Shown in pieces: positions 26,496 to 35,851 of a DNA stretch of 64,000 nucleotides. The stretch is from contig NZ_JAQSDY010000025.1 in assembly GCF_029946145.1 (NCBI RefSeq), forward strand, positions 90,910 to 154,909. Direction: 5' to 3'. Position 1 is the stretch's first letter, and the number at the start of each line of letters is the position of its first letter. The DNA is from Brevundimonas sp. (GTDB taxonomy: Bacteria; Pseudomonadota; Alphaproteobacteria; Caulobacterales; Caulobacteraceae). The translations under genes were made by a program, and so were the position numbers. The notes beneath the pieces are model-generated. The model was not told where the DNA came from. It saw nothing but the letters and a program-made list of their open reading frames with translations, and did no database searches.

Positions 26496-26625
26496 GGGCG
26501 GGAAACGGCGAGGACCGCCCGGTGTTCCCCGCGCCCCCCGGGGTTCCCCGCGACAATGCGCCGGTTGCATGCCGACCCCCGCGCGCCGACATCAAACCCC
26601 ACGGCTTCCTGTCAGGACCCAGATC

Positions 26626-27033
26626 GTGCCCGATATCGAGTATCCACGCCTGAACACCCTTTCCACCGGCCTGCGCTGCCGCTGTCCGCGATGCGGCCAG
26701 GGGCCGTTGCTGAAGGGCTTCCTGACCATCCGGGAGGCCTGCCCCGCCTGCGGCCTGGACTACGGCTTCGCGGAACCGGCCGACGGCCCGGCCTTCTTCG
26801 GCATGAGCCTGGTCGGCGTCCTGGGCATGGTCCTGTTCATGTGGTTCGAGTTCAGCGCCCACCCCCCGATCTGGGTGCACCTGGTGGTGACCATGCCGCT
26901 GCTGGTGCTGGGCTGCCTCGGCGTGCTGCGGCCGCTGAAGGGCTGGCTGGTGTCCGAGCAATATATCCACAAGGCCGCCCCGCCCGAGTTCGAGAGCATA
27001 GGCGGACATGGCGAAGGGTCGAAGTGGCGCTGA
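26626..27033 (+). CDS. DUF983 zinc-ribbon membrane protein
   Basis: 135 residues from GTG 26626 with AGGACC upstream. Two CxxC pairs at the N-terminus (CRCPRCGQGPLLKGFLTIREACPACGLDYGF) and two membrane helices (MSLVGVLGMVLFMWFEF and VVTMPLLVLGCLGVLRPL) are the DUF983 pattern. These proteins often accompany heme or cytochrome oxidase biogenesis genes in alphaproteobacteria; nothing of that kind is adjacent. A longer upstream frame overlaps pncC and was rejected. Confidence 0.9.
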   Translation: MPDIEYPRLNTLSTGLRCRCPRCGQGPLLKGFLTIREACPACGLDYGFAEPADGPAFFGMSLVGVLGMVLFMWFEFSAHPPIWVHLVVTMPLLVLGCLGVLRPLKGWLVSEQYIHKAAPPEFESIGGHGEGSKWR

Positions 27034-27095
27034 TCGCCGTTTGACTTCGGACGCGCCGGCGCGCTCCGTGCGCGGGCCTCGAGGAGGGGCGCGCC

Positions 27096-27194
27096 ATGGA
27101 CGTCGAGCGAATACTGTCGTGGCTGCTCGTTCTCGTGCCCGTCGTCGTGCTCGGCATGAGCGTCCGCATGATCCTGACGCGCAAACGGAAATAG
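27096..27194 (+). CDS. 32-residue single-TM small protein
   Basis: Begins MDVERILSWLLVLVPVVVLG and ends TRKRK. A hydrophobic stretch of about 18 residues is followed by a basic end, as in small membrane proteins. A strong GAGGAGGGG Shine-Dalgarno lies 7 bases before the ATG. It follows the DUF983 gene by 62 bp. No function can be assigned. Confidence 0.5.
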   Translation: MDVERILSWLLVLVPVVVLGMSVRMILTRKRK

Positions 27195-27203
27195 GCTTCC
27201 GGG

Positions 27204-27992
27204 CTAGAGCGTCCTCGGCTCCAGGACCGAGAAGACGGCGTGGGTGGCCCCGGCCGCCTGGGCCGCCAGGGCGCGATCCGGCCGAAGATTGACCAGCAGC
27301 AACTGACTGCAGATCTGCCGCGCCACCGCCACCAGTTCAGCCGCGCTTAGCCAGTCGCGGGCGCCTTCGTGCGCCACCCCGGCGAAATCGATGGCCAGGC
27401 AATGGGCGCGGACGCCGTTCAGACGCCGCGCGGTGTCGATGTCGGGCGCGATATGCAGCACGACCCCGCGCGTCCGGGTCTGGAAATGCGCCAGGGCCTC
27501 GTCGATGATGTCCACGGGCGTGTGTTCGAGACCGCCGAACACCTCGATCAGAAGGCTTCCGGGTTCCGAACTGTGCTGAACCGCGGCGCATTGCAGCGCA
27601 TAGGGACCGCGTCCGGCCGTCAGTGTCCGCCAGAAAGCCGGCACGATCCCGGTGTCGCCCGGCCCCAGCCGCAACAGACGCATGCCGTGCTCGATGGTCA
27701 GGACGTCGATCTGGTGGAGGTCGTCGAGCTCCAGCGTCTTCCGTTCAAAGATCGAGCGTTCGCCACAGCGCCGGATGGTGCGTTTCAGGCGCTGGCTGAT
27801 CGGCGTCGAGGACGCAAGGTCGAACACCGGCTGCGAGGCCAGGGTGACGGTCAGCTCACAGCGTGAGCGGGTCGCCGTTGAAAAGGTGATGCTTTCGTAC
27901 GGCGTGCCGAAGGCCCGCCGTTGCGGGGTCGCCCCCGGGTCCGCTTCCTCGCGCAAACGCCCATACCCGCCGTCGCCCCGTCCCACATGCAT
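27204..27992 (-). CDS. hypothetical protein, family not recognised
   Basis: Up to 262 residues; the true start may be internal, at about MRLLRLGPG or a GTG, since the first 30 residues are low complexity. The central part (VFDLASSTPISQRLKRTIRRCG, LELDDLHQIDVLTIEHGMRL) and a C-terminal alpha/beta part (DIIDEALAHFQTRTRGVVLHI, LNGVRAHCLAIDFAG) suggest a folded cytosolic protein. No membrane segment. Next to the low-GC patch that starts at about 28030. Confidence 0.6.
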   Translation of the reverse strand: MHVGRGDGGYGRLREEADPGATPQRRAFGTPYESITFSTATRSRCELTVTLASQPVFDLASSTPISQRLKRTIRRCGERSIFERKTLELDDLHQIDVLTIEHGMRLLRLGPGDTGIVPAFWRTLTAGRGPYALQCAAVQHSSEPGSLLIEVFGGLEHTPVDIIDEALAHFQTRTRGVVLHIAPDIDTARRLNGVRAHCLAIDFAGVAHEGARDWLSAAELVAVARQICSQLLLVNLRPDRALAAQAAGATHAVFSVLEPRTL

Positions 27993-28603
27993 GTCCTGCC
28001 AGCCCCGATTTGAACCTTTCCGTCACGTCTCAATGAACGCTGATAGATTAACTCAAACCTTACCCGTCTGGTTAAACGACGACATTAATACAGTAATGAT
28101 ATTTAAAAATACGTAAATGACTACAATTTTCGATAAATTTTTCGGTCGGCCCGGTCAATTTTACAGTGATCGATTCAGATATCGCTCTCGTATTTTGGCA
28201 GTAGAATCAAGTTTGCTAGCAGGCGGCGACGCATTTACTTCTATAGAGAGCAAATATAAAGCGCGAAACTATCAATCAATCCATAAAACTATCACATCTC
28301 CAAGGCGACAACTTCGCCGCCGCTGAGAAAAGGTGAATGGAGACGCGCTGAAAGATAGAAAACTATACTTATCTCTACCGGAACGTGCGTAATGACGGGC
28401 CTGTCGCGCAAAGTCCGGTAAACAGGGAAACCATTTTCAGCCGACCAAAACCTGTGGATGGTCGACGCCATCCAGCCGGCGGGTTTCGCGAAATGGAAGA
28501 GGTGTCGGAACCGCGCCTTACCGGGATGTCATGACCGAGGATTAACTGGCGCCGCCGGCGCTCCCGCTCATACAGGGTCCCTGGGGTCGGCTGGATCTCG
28601 CAG
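27993..28603. other. 611-bp region with an AT-rich patch
   Basis: Positions about 28030-28390 are visibly AT-rich (runs such as GATATTTAAAAATACGTAAA) in an otherwise very GC-rich chromosome, suggesting acquired or degraded DNA. It contains one short open frame at 28117-28326. From 28390 to 28603 the composition returns towards normal and I see no gene. Confidence 0.6.
28117..28326 (+). CDS. possible 69-residue protein in the AT-rich patch
   Basis: Opens MTTIFDKFFGRPGQFYSDRF and ends in a basic RRQLRRR tail. AT-rich codon use unlike neighbours. The first part reads like a genuine small protein, but no family is recognised and there is no clear Shine-Dalgarno. It may be a remnant of a transferred gene. 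Confidence 0.3.
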   Translation: MTTIFDKFFGRPGQFYSDRFRYRSRILAVESSLLAGGDAFTSIESKYKARNYQSIHKTITSPRRQLRRR

Positions 28604-29284
28604 ATGTCCGATCCCGTCATGAGCGACACGACCCCGTCCCTGCGCCTTGAAGACGTTTCGAGGCGGTATGGCCGCAAGCCGGTGCTGCAGGACGTGAGCC
28701 ACACCTTCCCCCGTGGCCTGACCCTGCTGACCGGGCCCAGCGGCGCGGGAAAATCGACCCTGCTGCGGCTCTGCGCGACGGCGGAAAGGCCCAGCGCCGG
28801 CACGCTGTACTGGGAGGGCAAGGCCCTGCCGGGCGCCCGCGGCCAGCTGCGGCGTTCGCTGGGTTACGCCCCGCAGGCGGTGGACCTGCCGGAGGATCTG
28901 ACCGCCCGCGAATTCGGCCTGCACATGGCGGCCCTGAAGGGCCTGAACACGCGCGACGCCGACGCCCAGTTCCGCATGCTGCTCGACGCGCTGAACCTGG
29001 GCAGCGACGCCAACGGCAGAATCTCGACCTTCTCGGGCGGCATGCGCCGGCGGCTGGTGTTCGCCCAGGCCCTGCTCGGATCGCCCCGCCTGCTGGCGCT
29101 GGACGAACCCACGGCCGAACTGGACGGCGAGTCGCGCGAGCGGGTCGGCGCCCTGATCAGCCGCGCGGCGCAGACCGCCGTGGTCATCATGACCTCCCAT
29201 CTTGCGGATTCCATCAGCGGCGGCAGGACCGTGCTGCGGGTCGAGGGCGGCAAGCTGGCCCCCGTCGCCGGAGCGTCCGCGTGA
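28604..29284 (+). CDS. ABC transporter ATP-binding protein
   Basis: 226 residues. Walker A GPSGAGKST (44-52), signature FSGGM (143-147), Walker B LLALDEPT (163-170) and switch His in MTSHLAD. An ATG at 28619 is an alternative start. The gene overlaps the permease by four bases (GTGA). The ATPase-plus-large-permease pair resembles an exporter of the ABC-2 type. Substrate unknown. Confidence 0.9.
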   Translation: MSDPVMSDTTPSLRLEDVSRRYGRKPVLQDVSHTFPRGLTLLTGPSGAGKSTLLRLCATAERPSAGTLYWEGKALPGARGQLRRSLGYAPQAVDLPEDLTAREFGLHMAALKGLNTRDADAQFRMLLDALNLGSDANGRISTFSGGMRRRLVFAQALLGSPRLLALDEPTAELDGESRERVGALISRAAQTAVVIMTSHLADSISGGRTVLRVEGGKLAPVAGASA

Positions 29285-30693
29285 GCCTTGCCGTCGTCAG
29301 ATCGTCCCTGACCACCTCGCTGGCCCGCTACGGCCGGAGCATGGGGCTGTGGATCCTGCTGCTGGTGGCGCCGGTCGGGGCGCGGTTCATGATCGCGGCG
29401 CGGGGGGCGGATGCGACGCTGATCGCGGTGGACAACCGCGTGCCGTGGCTGACCTCGCCGGTGCTGGGCGTCACCCTGGGGGTGGTCATCGCCACCCTGT
29501 TGCTGCCCGTGGCCTTCATCTACCTCCGGTCCAACGCGACCCGTCGCCAGCCCTGGCAGGTGGAAGAGGTCAGCCCCGCCGGCCGCGTCTCCATCGCCTA
29601 TGGCCGCTGGCTGGCTGACATCGCCGTGCTGGCCGCGGTGCTGGCGGCGACGACGGCGGCGGGCTGTCTTCTGGCCGTGCTGCTGCTGCCGCTGAACGAG
29701 GTCGACCCCGCCAGCATCATCCTGACCCTGTGGGTCATCGCGGCCCCGCCGGTGGCCATGGTCGCCTCCCTGCGTCTGCTCCTCGACGCCCGCCGCTGGA
29801 CCCGCGGCCCGCTGGGCGAGGTTCTGTTCTTTGTGTTCTGGATGGGCTCGCTGGTGCTGGTGATGGTCGGCGGACAGGCCGGCGGATACGCCGCCAACAT
29901 GACCGACCTGCCCGGCTTCATGTCGCCGATCAGCTACGGCCAGGGCGGGACCGACAACTTCATCATCGGCGGAGCGGAGATCCCGCCCGGCAGCGCGCCG
30001 ATCCACCTGGACGTCATGAGCGGCGTCATGGCCGACGGCTATCTGGCCGCTCGCCTCAGCTGGCTGGGCATGGCCGCCCTGATCCCGCTGCTGGCGGGGT
30101 TGATCTATGCGCCCCATGCCGCCGGCAAGACCCGCAAGACCGCCGCCTGGCTCAAATTCCTGGAGCCCGGTCGGGCGCGACCCGCCGATCCCGGCGCCAG
30201 GCCCGCCCGCGCCGGAATGCTGCCGGGCGTGGCGCTGATCGTCGCCGAGGCCCGGCTGATGGCCGGCAACCGCAAGGGCCTGCTGGCCATGGCCGTGGTG
30301 GCTGCGGCCGGCCTGTTCGCCCCCTGGTCGACGTTAGCCGGGCCGGCGGCGATGCTGCTGCTCGTGTTCGCGACCACGGCCCATGCGGGCCGCAGCGAGC
30401 AGAAGGGCCTGCTGGCCCTGACCACGACCGCCGCCCTCTCCCCGGCCGCGCGCCGGATCGCCTTCGTGCTGGCCGGAACGGCGCTGGCGCTGGCGATGGC
30501 CGCCCCGGCGGCGGCGAGCGGGCTGATGGCCGGCGACACACGGGTCCTGCTGGAAGCCGCCGCCGTCGGCGCCGCCACCTCGGCGACCGCCATCATCCTC
30601 GGCGCCCTGACCCGCTCGGCGACGGCGCCGCGACTGGTGCTGTTGATCGCCTGGTATTTCTACCTGAACGCGGGCGGGGCGGCGGCCGGCTGA
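29281..30693 (+). CDS. ABC transporter membrane protein (ABC-2-like)
   Basis: 470 residues from GTG 29281, with about twelve hydrophobic segments and few charged loops. No substrate-binding or peptidase domain. Translationally coupled to the ATPase gene just upstream, so they form one exporter. A short Pro/Ala/Arg linker around residues 295-320 divides it into two halves, each with about six helices, suggesting an internal fusion or duplication. Confidence 0.85.
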   Translation: MSLAVVRSSLTTSLARYGRSMGLWILLLVAPVGARFMIAARGADATLIAVDNRVPWLTSPVLGVTLGVVIATLLLPVAFIYLRSNATRRQPWQVEEVSPAGRVSIAYGRWLADIAVLAAVLAATTAAGCLLAVLLLPLNEVDPASIILTLWVIAAPPVAMVASLRLLLDARRWTRGPLGEVLFFVFWMGSLVLVMVGGQAGGYAANMTDLPGFMSPISYGQGGTDNFIIGGAEIPPGSAPIHLDVMSGVMADGYLAARLSWLGMAALIPLLAGLIYAPHAAGKTRKTAAWLKFLEPGRARPADPGARPARAGMLPGVALIVAEARLMAGNRKGLLAMAVVAAAGLFAPWSTLAGPAAMLLLVFATTAHAGRSEQKGLLALTTTAALSPAARRIAFVLAGTALALAMAAPAAASGLMAGDTRVLLEAAAVGAATSATAIILGALTRSATAPRLVLLIAWYFYLNAGGAAAG

Positions 30694-30749
30694 CGGAACC
30701 CCCGAACCCCGCGCTGTTGCGGGCCGGTCTGACTTGCTCCGGCAGGAGA

Positions 30750-30826
30750 TGGCGACCCCGGAGGGACTCGAACCCCCGACCTCTGCTTTAGGAAAGCCTT
30801 GCTCTATCCGGCTGAGCTACGGGGCC
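30750..30826 (-). tRNA. tRNA-Arg (anticodon CCU), CCA encoded
   Basis: 77 nt on the minus strand: acceptor GGCCCCG/CGGGGUC, D-stem GCUC/GAGC, anticodon CCU at 30790-30792 in loop UUCCUAA, T-arm GGGGG-UUCGAGU-CCCUC and encoded GCCA end. The anticodon stem pairs only at its three loop-proximal positions; the two outer positions are A27-G43 and G28-A42, a tandem purine mismatch. Confidence 0.9.
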
Positions 30827-31075
30827 ACGCCGCGTTGACCTAGCGGCTGGGACGGCGGCGGGGAAGCCGCCAGATGCGATTTCCGCCGCGCGCGACCGGA
30901 CCACGCTTTGAGGACGCCCGCGCGCCGCCTTTCGCGTTGTGCTTAAGAGCCGTTAAGATACAATATCTTGGGGTGAACAAACCCCGAATCGGGCCGTGTC
31001 GGTGATTCGGTCCTGATTCGTTTCGCCCCTGTTCCGCCGAAACAGCCCTGGCCGTTCACACCTCGCGGAAAGCGT

Positions 31076-33625
31076 ATGGCGGCGCTTGAGGAACCGGGCG
31101 GGAAGAGCCACCTTTTCCACATCATGAGCGACCGCGGCACAGGACAGGCCCCCTCGCGCGTCGTCGCGGTTCTGGGGCCCACCAACACCGGCAAGACCCA
31201 TCTGGCGGTCGAGCGGATGCTGGGCCACGCCTCGGGCATGATCGGCCTGCCGCTGCGGCTGCTGGCGCGCGAGATCTACGACCGGATCGTCAAGCGGCGC
31301 GGGGCGGCGGCCGTGGCCCTGGTGACCGGCGAGGAAAAGATCGTCCCGCCGCGGGCCGTCTATTTCGTCTGCACCGTCGAGGCCATGCCGATGGAGCGGT
31401 CGGTCGAGTTCCTGGCCGTCGACGAGATCCAGCTGGTCGCCGATCCCGAGCGTGGCCACGTCTTCACCCAGCGGCTGCTGCACGCGCGAGGCCGGTTCGA
31501 GACCATGTTCCTGGGGGCCGGAACCATGGCGCCCTTGATCCGGGCGCTGGTTCCCGACGTCGAGATCGTGAAGCGCGAGCGCCTGTCGACCCTGAGCTAC
31601 GCCGGGTCGAAGAAGTTGACCCGCCTGCCCGCCCGCAGCGCCATTGTCGCCTTCAGCACCGAGCAGGTCTACGCCATCGCCGAGCTGATCCGGCGCCAGC
31701 GCGGCGGCGCGGCCGTGGTGATGGGCAGCCTGTCGCCCCGCACCCGCAACGCCCAGGTCGAGCTGTTCCAGTCGGGCGAGGTCGACTTCCTGGTCGCCAC
31801 CGACGCGATCGGCATGGGTCTGAACATGGAGGTCGACCATGTCGCCTTCGCCGGCCTGCGCAAATTCGACGGCCGCCGCACCCGCTGGCTGCACGCCCAT
31901 GAGATCGGCCAGATCGCCGGCCGCGCCGGCCGTCACCTGCGCGACGGGACCTTCGGCGTCACCGGCGAGTCGCTGGAACTGGATCCGGACCTGGTCGAAC
32001 AGGTGGTCGAGCACCGCTTCGATCCGGTCGAGGGGGCGGAATGGCGCAACGCCCGGCTGGATTTCGACACCCTGCCCGACCTGCTGCGGTCGCTGGTCGT
32101 CACCCCGGGCCGGACGGGTCTGGGCCTGACCCGGCCGGCGCTGGACGAAACCCTGCTGCGCCGCCTGATCAAGGACGAGGAGGTGGCCCGCATCGGCCGG
32201 TCGCGCGGCGCGATCATGCGGCTGTGGGAGGCCTGCCAGCTGCCCGACTTCCAGAAGACGACGCTGGACGAGCACGGCCGGCTGTCGAAGGAAATCTTCC
32301 AGGCCCTGACCGGCAGGCGCGGCCGCCTGACGGAAGACTGGATCGCGCCGCGCTTCGCCGAACTGGACCGCGACGACGGCCAGATCGACCAGCTATCGGC
32401 CCGCCTCAGCGGCGTGCGCACCCTCAGCTACATCGCCAACCGCCCCGACTGGCTGGATCAGGCGCAAGGGTGGCGCGACCGCACCAAGGCCCTGGAGGAG
32501 CGTCTGTCCGATGTGTTGCACGAGCGGCTGACCGCGCGCTTCGTGGACCGGCGCACCACCGCCCTGATGCGGGCCCTGAACGTGCGCGAGGACGCGGTCG
32601 CGGACGTCGACGCCGAAGGGGCCGTGGTCGTCGAGGGCCACGCCGTCGGTCGGCTGAGCGGCGTGGATTTCCAGATCGACAAGGGTTCGTCCGCGCTGGA
32701 GGACCGCGCCCTGCGTCACGCCGCGCGGCAGGCGGTGACGCCCGAGATCGCGCGCCGGCTGGGCCGGTTGGCGGCGGATGGGGACGAGGCGTTCGCGGTC
32801 ACCCCCGACGGCGCGGTGCTGTGGGGGGGCGTCCAGGCCGGTCAGGTCACCGGCGGCGACTGGTTCGCCCCCCGGGTGCGGCTGTTGGGCGAGTTGGGCC
32901 CGGCGGCGGCGCGTGAGCGGGCCCAACGGCGGCTGGAGGCCTGGCTGGCCGGCGAGGCGGGCCGGGCCTTGCGGCCGCTGCGGCGGTTGAAGACGGCCAT
33001 CGAGAGCGGGGCGCTGAAAGGTCTGCCGCGCGGGGTCGCCTTCCGTCTGCTGGAGGCCGGCGGCGTCATCGACCGGCGCGACGTGGACCGCGACCTGGCG
33101 GCGCTCAGCCAGGTCGAACGGCGCACCTTGAAGACGTTCGGCGTGCGCATCGGACTTCATTCGGTCTGGCTGCCGGTCTTGCTGAAAAGCCGGGCGCGGG
33201 CGCTGGCCCAGGCGTTTGTGGCCGGCGAGACCTTGGGGCCGCGCGCGGCGCGCTTGTCGCTGTTGTCGGAGCCGCCGCCATCGCCCCGCGCCCTGGCGGC
33301 GTTCGGCCTGCGCGCCGCCGGCCGATTCGCGGCCCCGGTCGAACTGCTGGAGGCGCTGACGGAACGGCGGGCCAGGGGAAAGGGCCTGTTGAGCGACGCC
33401 GACCTGACCGAACTGGGCGTGACGCTGGACGAAGCCAGGGCCCTGGCGGCGGCGGTGAAGGCCACCCGCGCCCAACAGCCGGACCGGGACGCGTCCCGGA
33501 CCCGGCCGGTGAAGGATTCCCCGTTCGCCATCCTGTCGGCGCTGACCGCTCCGCCGGCGCTGGCGGCCCGTCCCAAACGCCGCCGGCCGCGCCGCGCCCG
33601 CCCCGCCTCGACCGGAACCGCATGA
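31076..33625 (+). CDS. Suv3-like superfamily 2 RNA helicase
   Basis: 849 residues. Motif I GPTNTGKT (34-41), motif II AVDEIQL, motif III-like FLGAGTM, motif V TDAIGMGLNMEVD and motif VI QIAGRAGRH are those of the Suv3/mitochondrial degradosome helicase group found in alphaproteobacteria. A long C-terminal region (about 400-849) is Arg/Ala-rich and ends in a basic tail. Likely role in RNA decay or ribosome-related remodelling. Start could be ATG 31076 or MSDRGTG at 31124. It overlaps the S4 gene by ATGA. Confidence 0.92.
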   Translation: MAALEEPGGKSHLFHIMSDRGTGQAPSRVVAVLGPTNTGKTHLAVERMLGHASGMIGLPLRLLAREIYDRIVKRRGAAAVALVTGEEKIVPPRAVYFVCTVEAMPMERSVEFLAVDEIQLVADPERGHVFTQRLLHARGRFETMFLGAGTMAPLIRALVPDVEIVKRERLSTLSYAGSKKLTRLPARSAIVAFSTEQVYAIAELIRRQRGGAAVVMGSLSPRTRNAQVELFQSGEVDFLVATDAIGMGLNMEVDHVAFAGLRKFDGRRTRWLHAHEIGQIAGRAGRHLRDGTFGVTGESLELDPDLVEQVVEHRFDPVEGAEWRNARLDFDTLPDLLRSLVVTPGRTGLGLTRPALDETLLRRLIKDEEVARIGRSRGAIMRLWEACQLPDFQKTTLDEHGRLSKEIFQALTGRRGRLTEDWIAPRFAELDRDDGQIDQLSARLSGVRTLSYIANRPDWLDQAQGWRDRTKALEERLSDVLHERLTARFVDRRTTALMRALNVREDAVADVDAEGAVVVEGHAVGRLSGVDFQIDKGSSALEDRALRHAARQAVTPEIARRLGRLAADGDEAFAVTPDGAVLWGGVQAGQVTGGDWFAPRVRLLGELGPAAARERAQRRLEAWLAGEAGRALRPLRRLKTAIESGALKGLPRGVAFRLLEAGGVIDRRDVDRDLAALSQVERRTLKTFGVRIGLHSVWLPVLLKSRARALAQAFVAGETLGPRAARLSLLSEPPPSPRALAAFGLRAAGRFAAPVELLEALTERRARGKGLLSDADLTELGVTLDEARALAAAVKATRAQQPDRDASRTRPVKDSPFAILSALTAPPALAARPKRRRPRRARPASTGTA

Positions 33626-33903
33626 GCGAAACGGGGTGCCGGGTCGATGTCTGGCTGTGGCGCGCGCGCTTCGCCAGGACACGCTCACTCGCCGCGACCA
33701 TGGTGGAGCGCGGCGTGGTGCGGCTGACTCACCAGGGCCGGCAGATGCGCCTCGACAAGCCCAGCCGCTGCGTTCACGTCGGAGACAGCCTGGTGTTCGC
33801 CATCGGCGGCCGGCTGGTCGATCTCAAGGTGGAATCGCTCGGCGAACGGCGCGGGCCCGCCGAAGAGGCCCGCGCCCTGTATGTCCTGACAGAGGCGGAC
33901 TGA
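33622..33903 (+). CDS. S4-domain RNA-binding protein (Hsp15-like)
   Basis: 93 residues. The S4 fold CRVDVWLWRARFARTRSLAATMVERGVV is followed by the HSP15-type beta-strands VHVGDSLVFAIGGRLVDLKVESLGERR. Hsp15 binds stalled 50S subunits carrying nascent chains. Coupled to the Suv3-like helicase by a 4-bp overlap, so both probably act on RNA or ribosomes together, an arrangement common in this clade. Confidence 0.9.
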   Translation: MSETGCRVDVWLWRARFARTRSLAATMVERGVVRLTHQGRQMRLDKPSRCVHVGDSLVFAIGGRLVDLKVESLGERRGPAEEARALYVLTEAD

Positions 33904-33906
33904 CCG

Positions 33907-34533
33907 CTATTGCTGCAGGACGAACTCGCCCTCGATGTGCAGCTTGACCTCGTCGGACACGGCCGGAAGGGCGTAGTTGACGCCGAAGTCGGAGCGTTTG
34001 ATCGTGGCTTCGCCGTCGAAGCCGGTCTTGTAGGTATTGCCCATCGACGGACCGGCCTGGTTGAATTCGACCTCCATGGTCACCGGCTTGGTCACGCCGC
34101 GCAGGGTCAGGTCGCCGATGACGGTGGCTTCGTTGGCGTCGTCGGAATCGACGGTCACCGAGCGCGAAACGAAGGTGGCCACGGGATGGTTGGCGGTGTC
34201 GAAGAAATCAGCCGTCTGCAGGTGAGCCTTCAGCCCGTCCGAGTTCGGGTCCACGTCGGTCAGGGGAATGGTGGCGGTGAGGGTCGAGGCGGACGGGTTG
34301 GCGGGGTCCAGGTTCAACGTCGCCTGCACGTTCACGAACTGGCCGTAGTAGGTCGAGAAGCCGAGGTGGTTGACGGACCAGGTGATCTTGCCGTGGGCGG
34401 AATCCAGCGCGTAGGCGCCGGCGCGGACTTCGGCGGGCGCTTGCGTGGCCTGGGTCCGGGCGACGACGGCGCCGGAAGTCAGCAGGGCGAGGGCGGCGAC
34501 GCCGCCGAGGGCGGTGAGGGCGAGGCGAGTCAT
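33907..34533 (-). CDS. periplasmic YceI-family protein
   Basis: 208 residues from MTRLALTALGGVAALALLTSGAVVA, with a signal peptide. The mature part is the YceI lipocalin-like barrel (YALDSAHGKITWSVNHLGFSTY, LTATIPLTDVDPNSDGLKAHL, VIGDLTLRGVTKPVTMEVEF). Family members bind polyisoprenoids or other lipids in the periplasm. Start chosen at the signal peptide with GGAGCC upstream; a longer frame reaches across the ferredoxin gene and is spurious. Confidence 0.93.
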   Translation of the reverse strand: MTRLALTALGGVAALALLTSGAVVARTQATQAPAEVRAGAYALDSAHGKITWSVNHLGFSTYYGQFVNVQATLNLDPANPSASTLTATIPLTDVDPNSDGLKAHLQTADFFDTANHPVATFVSRSVTVDSDDANEATVIGDLTLRGVTKPVTMEVEFNQAGPSMGNTYKTGFDGEATIKRSDFGVNYALPAVSDEVKLHIEGEFVLQQ

Positions 34534-34695
34534 GGTGGCTCCTTCGGAAACAGGGCTATCTGCAATCAGAACTGTAACAGATAGCGCCGCGAAGCGTTCC
34601 GGCAAGGGCTGCGGCGTCGACTTCTGTTGACACTTGGGGTGCGCGGAGTCATCTGCGCAGCCCCGGCCTCCCCCCAGGAACCCCTCGCTCCGCCC

Positions 34696-35037
34696 ATGAC
34701 CTACATCGTCACCGACGCCTGCGTGAAATGTAAGTTCATGGACTGCGTCGAGGTCTGCCCGGTCGACTGCTTCTACGAGGGGGAGAATTTCCTCGTCATC
34801 GCCCCGGACGAATGCATCGACTGCGGCGTCTGCGAGCCGGAATGCCCGGTCGACGCCATCGTGCCCGACACCGAGGACGAGCCCGACGGCAAATGGCTGA
34901 TCGTCAACGCCGAATACGCCAAGGTCTGGCCCAACATCACCGTCAAGGGCACGCCGCCGGCTGACGCCGAACAGTTCGAGCGCGAGACCGGCAAGTTCGA
35001 GAAATACTTCTCCGAGAAGCCCGGCAAGGGTTCCTGA
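34696..35037 (+). CDS. fdxA: 7Fe ferredoxin FdxA
   Basis: 113 residues. Cluster ligands [21 protein letters not shown] and [16 protein letters not shown] give a [3Fe-4S] and a [4Fe-4S] site, with the long C-terminal extension of alphaproteobacterial FdxA ([30 protein letters not shown]). Low-potential electron carrier in the cytosol. No partner reductase is adjacent. Confidence 0.97.
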   Translation: MTYIVTDACVKCKFMDCVEVCPVDCFYEGENFLVIAPDECIDCGVCEPECPVDAIVPDTEDEPDGKWLIVNAEYAKVWPNITVKGTPPADAEQFERETGKFEKYFSEKPGKGS

Positions 35038-35101
35038 ACGCCGTTTCTTGCAAGCCCGGTCGCGTCTGACGTGATGTAGTGCGCATGGGAGGGCTGTCGT
35101 C

Positions 35102-35851
35102 ATGCGCTATGTTGATGCGAACCTCGGCGCGCCGGGCCGATGGATGCTGGCGGCGGGGCTGATCGGTTTCGGACTGGTCGGCCTGTATTTCCAGCACTCG
35201 ATCGACGGGCTGCAACCGTTCGATCTGCAGGTCCCCTGGGTCTGGCTGAACAGCGCCATTCTTGTACTGGGCGGCATCGGACTGGCCTGGAATCGGGTCT
35301 CGGCGAAGGCGGCACTGGTTCTGTGGGGCCTGCTGACCGTGCTGCTGTTCGTGCACGCGCCGGGACTGGTCGCAGAACCCGCCGACCCCGTGCGATGGGT
35401 CTCGGCGATGGAGGTGCTGGGTCTGCTGGCGGCCTGCATGCTGGTGGCCGCGCCGGCTCGGACCGACTTCCGGCTGGCGGCCCGGATCGCGGTGGGCCTG
35501 ATGCTGATCGTCTTCGGCGCCGTGCACTGGCTCTATGCCGACGCCGTAGCCGGAATGATCCCGGACTGGATGCCGGGCCGGGCGATCTGGCCGCTGTTCA
35601 CCGGGACCGCGAATATCGCCGCCGGACTGGCCATCGCCTCGGGCGTGCTTGCGCGACCGGCCTCGGCCCTGGTCGGAGCCATGTTCGCCTCCTGGATCGT
35701 CCTCGTGCACGCGCCGCGACTGTTGGCCGCGCCGGGCGAACGCAGCGAATGGGTCGCAGGCGCGCTGGCCTTCGCCCTGACGGGGGTCGCGTGGACGGTG
35801 AACGGGGCCCTGCACCGATCCGGTGGGGATTTACAGTCCCGGTCACGCTGA
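35102..35851 (+). CDS. polytopic membrane protein, DoxX-like
   Basis: 249 residues with about eight membrane helices. The second half (MLIVFGAVHWLYADAVAGMIPDWMPG) carries the pattern seen in DoxX/DUF4345-like proteins, with a conserved His and Trp before a PDWMPG loop. Function unknown. Sixty-odd bases after fdxA, with its own GGAGGGC Shine-Dalgarno. Confidence 0.75.
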   Translation: MRYVDANLGAPGRWMLAAGLIGFGLVGLYFQHSIDGLQPFDLQVPWVWLNSAILVLGGIGLAWNRVSAKAALVLWGLLTVLLFVHAPGLVAEPADPVRWVSAMEVLGLLAACMLVAAPARTDFRLAARIAVGLMLIVFGAVHWLYADAVAGMIPDWMPGRAIWPLFTGTANIAAGLAIASGVLARPASALVGAMFASWIVLVHAPRLLAAPGERSEWVAGALAFALTGVAWTVNGALHRSGGDLQSRSR

